11,855 nt of DNA, taken from positions 1-11,855 of the forward strand of contig JAEWCY010000031.1 of NCBI GenBank assembly GCA_023390395.1, written 5' to 3'. A program made the position numbers and the translations under genes. Shown here in pieces: positions 7,363 to 11,855 of this stretch (position 1 is its first letter; each line of letters opens with the position of its first letter). Below the pieces are notes generated by a model. That model worked only from the letters and a program-made list of their open reading frames with translations, did no database searches and had not been told where the DNA came from. Origin of the DNA: Pseudomonadota bacterium (GTDB lineage Bacteria > Desulfobacterota > Desulfovibrionia > Desulfovibrionales > Desulfovibrionaceae).

Positions 7363-7384
7363 AAGGAGACGGGTTACGTCTCGC

Positions 7385-8422
7385 TTACATATTCTTGAAC
7401 TTGATCACGCACCGGCGGTTCAGGGCGCGGCCCTGAGCGGTCTTGTTGGTGGCGACCGGATCGGACTCGCCGTAGCTGATGGTGTCGATACGGCTGGAGT
7501 CGATGCCCTTCTTCACGAAGAAGGCCTTGACGGAGTCAGCGCGACGCTGGCCCAGCTTCATGTTGTACTGAGCGGAGCCGATGCTGTCGGTGTGACCTTC
7601 GAGGATCACCTTGGTGTTGGGCTTGGACTTGATGATGGCGGTGCCTTCCTCGAGGACGGGCACGAATTCCGGCTTGATGTTGTACTTGTCGAAATCGAAG
7701 TAGATGCTGCGGAAGACCACGACTTCATCTTCGATCCACTCGTACAGGGCGCACTCGAGGAAGCGCTCGCGGGCGGCTTCGTTACGAAGCAGCTCTTCGC
7801 CGAGCTCGATGCAGTTGCACTTGCCCATGGCGGCGATGGCCTTCAGCACCTGCTGGCCATGCTTGCTGTCGGACAGGTCGACGATGTAGAAGCACAGGTT
7901 GTCGCCGTACTTCGCCTTCAGGGACTGGGCGACCGCGACGGGGTCGACGCCGCAGTTGGAGTCGCCGTCAGAGAAGATGAACACGCCGGTCTTGCCGGAC
8001 AGGGTGGAGATGGGCAGCTTGTCCAGATCTTCCAGGCCCTTGCCCATCGGGGTCATGCGGCCGTAGACGCTGTAGTCCGTCTGGATCTTTTCGATGGCGG
8101 CAGCCATGGTGGCCTGGCTGTAGGGAGCCATCGGGGCGTACTCCTTGTAAGGAGCGAAGGTGTACAGGCCGGCCTTGTAGCCGAGCTCGGGGGTCATCTT
8201 GTTCAGCTCACGGGCCAGGGATTTGGCCATCATGATCTTGGAGACGCCACCGAACTGCACGTAGCGCTGACCCTTGTACGAGAAAGCCATGGAGCTCGAA
8301 TGGTCGATGAAGTAAATGAAGTTGTCGACCTTCGGCACCTGCTTCTTCGCCATGGCCGGGCCGCTGAAGCCCAGCAGCAGGGCGACCACAGCCACCAGCA
8401 ACACTTGAAGTTTCTTGTTCAT
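7385..8422 (-). CDS. Secreted von Willebrand factor A-OmpA fusion protein
   Basis: This 345-residue exported protein has signal peptide MNKKLQVLLVAVVALLLGFS...AMA (cleavage near 25). The vWA domain (about 34-210) carries a full MIDAS metal site: D40-x-S42-x-S44, T124 in GRMTPMG, and D152 in FSDGDS. Such sites bind ligands through Mg2+. The OmpA-like C-terminal domain (about 237-342) shows YFDFDKYNIKP, EGHTDSIGSAQYN (D279) and QRRADSV (R294). The D and R are the diaminopimelate contacts that anchor OmpA domains to peptidoglycan. There is no beta-barrel segment, so it is probably a periplasmic or outer-membrane-associated wall-bound protein. Five cysteines (157, 177, 202, 204, 224) could form disulfides. 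The Shine-Dalgarno AGGAGG is strong, about 6 nt from the ATG. Codon choice is narrower and less extremely GC-rich than in the M16 gene, which suggests high expression. The ligand and exact role are unknown; partnership with the downstream LysM protein is inferred from order and shared wall-binding. Confidence 0.9.
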   Translation of the reverse strand: MNKKLQVLLVAVVALLLGFSGPAMAKKQVPKVDNFIYFIDHSSSMAFSYKGQRYVQFGGVSKIMMAKSLARELNKMTPELGYKAGLYTFAPYKEYAPMAPYSQATMAAAIEKIQTDYSVYGRMTPMGKGLEDLDKLPISTLSGKTGVFIFSDGDSNCGVDPVAVAQSLKAKYGDNLCFYIVDLSDSKHGQQVLKAIAAMGKCNCIELGEELLRNEAARERFLECALYEWIEDEVVVFRSIYFDFDKYNIKPEFVPVLEEGTAIIKSKPNTKVILEGHTDSIGSAQYNMKLGQRRADSVKAFFVKKGIDSSRIDTISYGESDPVATNKTAQGRALNRRCVIKFKNM

Positions 8423-8440
8423 AACTCCCTCCTCGGAGCA

Positions 8441-8454
8441 GTGAATGGATTCAC
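8441..8454. repeat. Near-palindrome GTGAATGGATTCAC upstream of vWA-OmpA
   Basis: Perfect 6-bp arms lie around a 2-nt centre, 18 bp upstream of the vWA-OmpA start codon and next to its Shine-Dalgarno. The compact form is more like a DNA operator half-site pair than an RNA hairpin. Whether anything binds it is unknown. Confidence 0.35.
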
Positions 8455-8522
8455 CCTTGCCAAAAAAACACCCTCTTCAATCGTCAACGGGCCGGCCGCC
8501 CCCACATGGGAGAAGACGACCC

Positions 8523-8576
8523 ACCTCGCAAAAAAACGCCCGAAATCATTAGCGAAAGCAAGCGTTTCCGCGAGGT
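8523..8576 (-). promoter_or_regulatory. Structured 5' leader hairpin of vWA-OmpA mRNA (predicted)
   Basis: ACCTCGC (8523-8529) pairs with GCGAGGT (8570-8576), and AAACG (8534-8538) with CGTTT (8563-8567). A small internal loop separates the two stems, and a terminal loop of about 24 nt closes the structure. If transcription starts near 8590, this would be the first structure of a leader of about 168 nt. A7 tracts with matching flanks (8462-8468 followed by CACCC, and 8530-8536 followed by CGCCC) lie 68 bp apart in the same leader. This is prediction only. Confidence 0.4.
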
Positions 8577-8596
8577 CCCTCTGTTCTCCGGTTAAA

Positions 8597-8625
8597 GATA
8601 TAGTGCTTTTTGCAAGCAAGCGCAA
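8597..8625 (-). promoter_or_regulatory. Possible promoter for vWA-OmpA gene
   Basis: On the minus strand, TTGCGC (8625 to 8620) and TATATC (8602 to 8597) are 17 bp apart. The surrounding AT-rich patch is unusual in this GC-rich region, but the -35 match is weak. An overlapping alternative, TTGCTT-N17-TTTAAC, is nearly as good. This lies in a 347-bp non-coding stretch (8423-8769) between divergent genes. Confidence 0.4.
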
Positions 8626-8666
8626 GTGGATGCGCCTGTTCTCCCCTGCCAACCCGGTCGGGACCC

Positions 8667-8694
8667 TTGACCGGACACGGGGCCACTCTAGCAA
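8667..8694 (+). promoter_or_regulatory. Possible sigma70 promoter for the M16C peptidase gene
   Basis: TTGACC (8667-8672) and TAGCAA (8689-8694) are 16 bp apart. Start of transcription would be near 8701, giving a leader of about 70 nt that contains the hairpin at 8720-8749. The hexamers are reasonable but the spacing is one short of ideal. Confidence 0.42.
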
Positions 8695-8713
8695 AATTCT
8701 CCCGAATGTGTAG

Positions 8714-8749
8714 AAAAAAAATGTCCGCGCCAAAACGCGCCGCGGCATT
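8714..8749 (-). terminator. Terminator-like hairpin facing out of the M16C gene start
   Basis: AATG-CCGCG (8720-8723, 8725-8729) pairs with CGCGG-CATT (8741-8749) with one bulged T. Read on the minus strand, the stem runs straight into T8 (complement of 8714-8721). As drawn it would stop antisense transcription leaving the M16C gene before it reaches the divergent promoters. On the + strand it would be a leader hairpin 20 bp before the start codon. Confidence 0.33.
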
Positions 8750-8769
8750 GAAAAAAACCAGGAGTCACA

Positions 8770-11676
8770 ATGGGAAGCAAATACGGGTTCACGGTCCTTC
8801 GCGACGAGGACCTCGTCGAATACGCCGCCAGGGCCGTGCTGAGCCGCCACGACCGCACCGGGGCGCAAGTCCTCTCGCTGAGCCTCGACGACGCCAACAA
8901 GGTCTTCGGGGTGGCCTTTCGCACCCCGCCCGCCAACTCCACCGGCGTGCCCCACATCCTGGAGCATTCCGTGCTCTGCGGCTCGCGCAAGTACCCGGTC
9001 AAGGAGCCCTTCGTCGAGCTGCTCAAGGGTTCGCTGCAGACCTTCCTCAACGCCTTCACCTACCCGGACAAGACCTGCTACCCCGTGGCCTCGGCCAACC
9101 TCCGGGATTTCTACAACCTGGTCGACGTCTACCTCGACGCCGTTTTTTTCCCGCGCATCCCGCCGCACATCTTCAAGCAGGAGGGCTGGCACTTCGAATT
9201 CACCGACGCCGGCGAACTCATCCGCAGCGGCGTGGTCTTCAACGAAATGAAAGGCGTCTACTCCTCGCCCGATTCCGTGCTCGGCGAGTTCTCCCAGCGC
9301 CTGCTCTTCCCGGACACCGCCTACGGCCTGGACTCCGGCGGCGACCCCAAGGTCATCCCGGCCCTCACCTACGAGGAGTTCGAGGCCTTCCACGAAACCT
9401 ACTACCACCCCTCCAACGCCCGGGCCTTTTTCTCCGGCGACGACGACCCGGACGAGCGCCTGCGCATCCTCGGCGACTATTTCGACCGCTTCGACGCCCG
9501 GCCCGTGGATTCGCACGTCGCGCTCCAAAAGCCCTTCCAGGCCCCGGCAGCGAAGGAGATGCCTTACGCCGCCGCCCCGGGCCAGGCTGAGCGCGCCTTC
9601 GTCACCGTCAACTGGCTGCTCCCGGACACCGCCGATCAGGACCGGGCGCTGGTCTTCGACGTGCTCGAGCACGTGCTGATCGGCCTGCCCACCTCGCCCC
9701 TGCGCAAGGCCCTCCTTGACAGCGGCCTGGGCGAGGACCTGGCCGGTGGGGGCCTGGAGACCGAGCTGCGCCAGATGTTTTTTTCCGTGGGCTTAAAAGG
9801 CATCAAGCCCGGCACCTCGGCCGACGTCGAGCGCGTCATAAGCGGCGCGCTGACCTGGCTGGCCGATTCGGGCCTGCCCGCCGACGCCGTGGAGGCCGGG
9901 GTCAACGCCCTGGAATTCGCGCTTCGCGAGAACAACACCGGCGCCTTCCCGCGCGGGCTGTCCATGATGCTGCGCTCGCTCACCACCTGGCTCCACGACG
10001 GCGACCCCCTGGCCCCGTTGCGCTTTTCCGGGCCCCTGGCCCGCCTCAAGGAGCGCCTGGCCGCCGGCGAGCGGGTCCTGGAAGAAGCCATCCAGACCTG
10101 GCTCCTCGACAACCCCCACCGGGTGACATTGGTGCTGACCCCGGACACCGAACTCGACGCCAAACGCCTGGCCGAGGAGAAAAAGGAGCTGGCCGACATC
10201 GCCGCCGGCCTCGACGAGGCCGCCCGCCAGGCCGTCGTCGAGGGCCAGGAGGAACTGCGCCGCCTCCAGGAAACCCCGGATTCCCCCGAGGACCTGGCCA
10301 AGATCCCCAGCCTTTCCCTCAAGGACCTGCCCGGGTCCGAGACGCCCATTCCCCAGCGGGCCTACGACCGGGGCCAGGCCGCGCTCTACGTCCATCCCCT
10401 GGAAACGGCCGGCATCGCCTACCTCGACCTGGCCTTTCCCCTGGCCGGCGTGCCGGACGACCTCGTCCCCCTGCTGCCGCTCTTCGGCCGGGCCCTCCTG
10501 GAACTCGGCACGGACAAAAGCGACGCCATCACGCTGACCCGGCGCATCGCCGCCAAGACCGGCGGCATCTCCCGCGAGGCCCTGGTCGCCTCCCGCTACG
10601 GCGACGGCCCGGACGACGCGGCGGCGAGACTCGTCCTTCGCGGCAAGGCCACCGTGGAAAAGACCGAGGAATTCCTCGACATCCTGCGCGAGATCATCGG
10701 CGGCACGGATTTCGGCAACAAGGAGCGCTTTGCCCAGATGGCCCTGGAAGCCCGCTCCCGCCTGGAACGCCGCCTGGCCCCGGCCGGCCACGCCACGGCA
10801 GGAGCCAGGCTGCGCGCCCGCTACACCCTGGCCGGCAACCTGGCCGAACGCCTGCGCGGCATCGCCCAGCTCGAATACCTGCGCGGCCTGACCGCCCGCA
10901 TCGAGGCGGACTACGACGGCGTGCGCCGCGACCTGGAAACCCTGCGCGACGTGGCGCTGACGAAAAACAACGCCGTGGTGGGGCTGACCGCCTCGCCGGC
11001 CGACCTGGACGGCCTGGAAACCGCCGTGGCCGGGCTCCTGGACGACCTGCCCGACGCCACGCCCCGGCCGCAAGCCTGGACGCGCCTGGCCGTGCCCGCC
11101 AACGAAGGCGTGCCCATCCCGGCCCAGGTGCACTACGTGGGCGTGGGCCTGGACCTGAACGGCACGGGCTGGCGCTTCGACGGGGCCGACCTCGTGGCCG
11201 CCCGCTACCTGCGCATGGCCTACCTCTGGGAGCGCGTGCGCGTGCGCGGCGGAGCCTACGGCGCGTTCTGCTCCCTGGACCGCATCGCCGGACAGGCCGT
11301 GTTCGTCTCCTACCGCGACCCCAACACCGAGGCCACCATCGAAGCCTTCCGCGCCGCCGGCCGATACCTCATGGACGCCGACCTCCACGACGACGAAATG
11401 ACCCGGGCCGTGGTCGGGGCCATCGGCGACATAGACAGCCACATGCTGCCCGACGCCAAGGGCCACGTGGCCATGGTGCGCCGGCTCGTGGGCGAAACGC
11501 CCGAGATCCGGGCCACCACCCGCGCCCAGGTCCTCGGCGCGACCAAAGCCCGGTTCCGCGAATTCGGCCAGGCCCTGGCCAAGGCCGCCGAAACCCCGGC
11601 CATCGTCGTCCTCGGCCCGGCCTCGTCCCTGGACGCGCTCACCGTCCCGGACATGACCCGCACCGACGTGCTGTAG
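8770..11676 (+). CDS. M16C metallopeptidase (presequence protease / PreP-like)
   Basis: This 968-residue zinc peptidase with no signal peptide is expected to degrade short unstructured peptides in the cytoplasm. The inverted zinc motif HxxEH is H62-I-L-E65-H66, inside PHILEHSVLCGSRKYP, and the third ligand is E159 in VVFNEMKG. Both match the PreP/Cym1 branch (M16C), not pitrilysin. Expected layout: catalytic M16 domain (about 40-250), second M16-like domain (about 260-440), a helical M16C-associated hinge (about 460-700), and C-terminal M16-like domains to about 960. RVRGGAYGAF at 824-833 keeps the substrate-binding R824 and Y830. Length is as usual for the family, so the enzyme looks intact. 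The ATG at 8770 has AGGAG at 8760-8764. It is divergent from the vWA-OmpA gene. GC at third positions is very high, as in ordinary genes of such genomes. The native substrate is not known from context. Confidence 0.93.
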   Translation: MGSKYGFTVLRDEDLVEYAARAVLSRHDRTGAQVLSLSLDDANKVFGVAFRTPPANSTGVPHILEHSVLCGSRKYPVKEPFVELLKGSLQTFLNAFTYPDKTCYPVASANLRDFYNLVDVYLDAVFFPRIPPHIFKQEGWHFEFTDAGELIRSGVVFNEMKGVYSSPDSVLGEFSQRLLFPDTAYGLDSGGDPKVIPALTYEEFEAFHETYYHPSNARAFFSGDDDPDERLRILGDYFDRFDARPVDSHVALQKPFQAPAAKEMPYAAAPGQAERAFVTVNWLLPDTADQDRALVFDVLEHVLIGLPTSPLRKALLDSGLGEDLAGGGLETELRQMFFSVGLKGIKPGTSADVERVISGALTWLADSGLPADAVEAGVNALEFALRENNTGAFPRGLSMMLRSLTTWLHDGDPLAPLRFSGPLARLKERLAAGERVLEEAIQTWLLDNPHRVTLVLTPDTELDAKRLAEEKKELADIAAGLDEAARQAVVEGQEELRRLQETPDSPEDLAKIPSLSLKDLPGSETPIPQRAYDRGQAALYVHPLETAGIAYLDLAFPLAGVPDDLVPLLPLFGRALLELGTDKSDAITLTRRIAAKTGGISREALVASRYGDGPDDAAARLVLRGKATVEKTEEFLDILREIIGGTDFGNKERFAQMALEARSRLERRLAPAGHATAGARLRARYTLAGNLAERLRGIAQLEYLRGLTARIEADYDGVRRDLETLRDVALTKNNAVVGLTASPADLDGLETAVAGLLDDLPDATPRPQAWTRLAVPANEGVPIPAQVHYVGVGLDLNGTGWRFDGADLVAARYLRMAYLWERVRVRGGAYGAFCSLDRIAGQAVFVSYRDPNTEATIEAFRAAGRYLMDADLHDDEMTRAVVGAIGDIDSHMLPDAKGHVAMVRRLVGETPEIRATTRAQVLGATKARFREFGQALAKAAETPAIVVLGPASSLDALTVPDMTRTDVL

Positions 11677-11688
11677 CTGTAGCTGTAG
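11671..11688 (+). repeat. Tandem hexamer CTGTAG x3 over the M16C stop codon
   Basis: The last sense codon (CTG) and the stop (TAG) are repeated three times in frame. Reading through the first amber would add one leucine and stop again. It probably arose by slipped-strand duplication. Confidence 0.9.
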
Positions 11689-11733
11689 CGGGGCTTTGCC
11701 CCGAACCCCACCGGGGGGCATGATGCCCCCCGG
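11689..11733 (+). terminator. Double GC hairpin after the M16C gene
   Basis: Hairpin 1 is CGGGGC-TTT-GCCCCG (11689-11703). Hairpin 2 is CCGGGGGGCA-TGA-TGCCCCCCGG (11711-11733), a perfect 10-bp stem. ACCCC follows each stem and no U-run follows, so this is either a Rho-assisted or structural 3' end, or a dispersed palindromic repeat. I recall similar gene-end palindromes in Desulfovibrio-like genomes, but copy number here cannot be counted. Confidence 0.55.
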
Positions 11734-11823
11734 ACCCCCTCGCCGGCGTGGTTTGACGGGGGTGGCTGCGGTCACCGATACGGTTGCCGTTGGCGGACCG
11801 AAGATGGGGGCGGAATTTCATCT

Positions 11824-11855
11824 GCCGATGCCGCCGCTGACGCGGCAGGCTCGGC
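11824..11855. repeat. Hairpin at the right window edge
   Basis: TGCCGC (11829-11834) pairs with GCGGCA (11842-11847), and GCCGA (11824-11828) with TCGGC (11851-11855), with a GGC bulge. It may extend past the window. Between 11734 and 11823 I see no supported gene or promoter. Confidence 0.4.

Noticed and set aside
7311..7364. 18-codon N-terminal extension of the LysM protein from a TTG at 7364
   Set aside because: It would translate the terminator hairpin and hide the signal peptide; the ATG at 7310 has a good GGAG at proper spacing.
8529..8549. Sigma54-like site on the minus strand (GG-N10-GC within CGGGCGTTTTTTTGCG)
   Set aside because: Only the GG/GC spacing and TTGC fit; the rest of the -24 box does not match, and no enhancer site or activator gene is visible.
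8454..8713. Plus-strand open frame crossing the divergent region (continuing from opposite the vWA-OmpA gene)
   Set aside because: It has no independent start with a ribosome-binding site, and composition changes across the vWA-OmpA start, consistent with non-coding sequence.
9793..11775. 660-codon minus-strand open frame opposite the M16C gene
   Set aside because: It has a glycine/valine/glutamine-rich composition typical of antisense frames in high-GC genes, no ribosome-binding site and no family motif.
11753..11855. TTGACG followed by a short frame open to the window edge (GTG at 11762 or ATG at 11804)
   Set aside because: The -10 match is poor, there is no convincing Shine-Dalgarno, and the fragment is about 30 codons without recognisable sequence.

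Overview
The window is a high-GC bacterial chromosome segment carrying housekeeping and envelope genes. Gene content and style suggest a sulfate-reducing Desulfovibrionaceae member (Desulfovibrio/Solidesulfovibrio type): rpsA followed by an overlapping sppA, a CgeB-like glycosyltransferase, a secreted vWA-OmpA protein, a PreP-type M16C peptidase, and G/C-armed hairpins after genes. This assignment is inference from pattern; no marker gene is present to prove it.

Layout. On the + strand, positions 1-667 hold the 3' half of rimO (ribosomal protein S12 methylthiotransferase). A two-part protein follows 50 bp later: a CgeB-like glycosyltransferase with a helical-repeat C-terminus (718-2277). After a 137-bp gap with a possible extended -10 promoter come rpsA (2415-4145, six S1 domains) and sppA (4132-5067), which overlap by 14 bp and are probably translationally coupled. 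A 220-bp gap carries a sigma70-like promoter and operator-like repeats in front of a fumarylacetoacetate hydrolase-family gene (5288-6160). That gene converges on a minus-strand envelope pair. The 220 bp between the convergent ends hold two large hairpin modules, one per gene end.

The minus-strand pair reads right to left. A secreted vWA-OmpA protein (8422 down to 7385) is followed by an intrinsic terminator with a UUCG loop, then immediately by a secreted LysM protein (7310 down to 6381) with a conserved-looking but unrecognised C-terminal domain. Both proteins are predicted to be exported and to bind peptidoglycan, so they may work together in the envelope. Transcription of the second gene appears to depend on read-through of the terminator or on a promoter overlapping it.

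A 347-bp non-coding divergent region (8423-8769) separates this pair from a 968-residue cytoplasmic M16C (PreP/Cym1-like) metallopeptidase (8770-11676, +). The peptidase gene ends in a threefold CTGTAG tandem repeat that triplicates its stop codon in frame, followed by two GC hairpins. The last 120 bp hold no gene I can support.

I see no phage, CRISPR, transposon or defence system, and no clear undescribed multi-gene system. The most unusual items are the vWA-OmpA/LysM pair and its internal terminator, the paired gene-end hairpin modules, and the long structured leader predicted for the vWA-OmpA gene.
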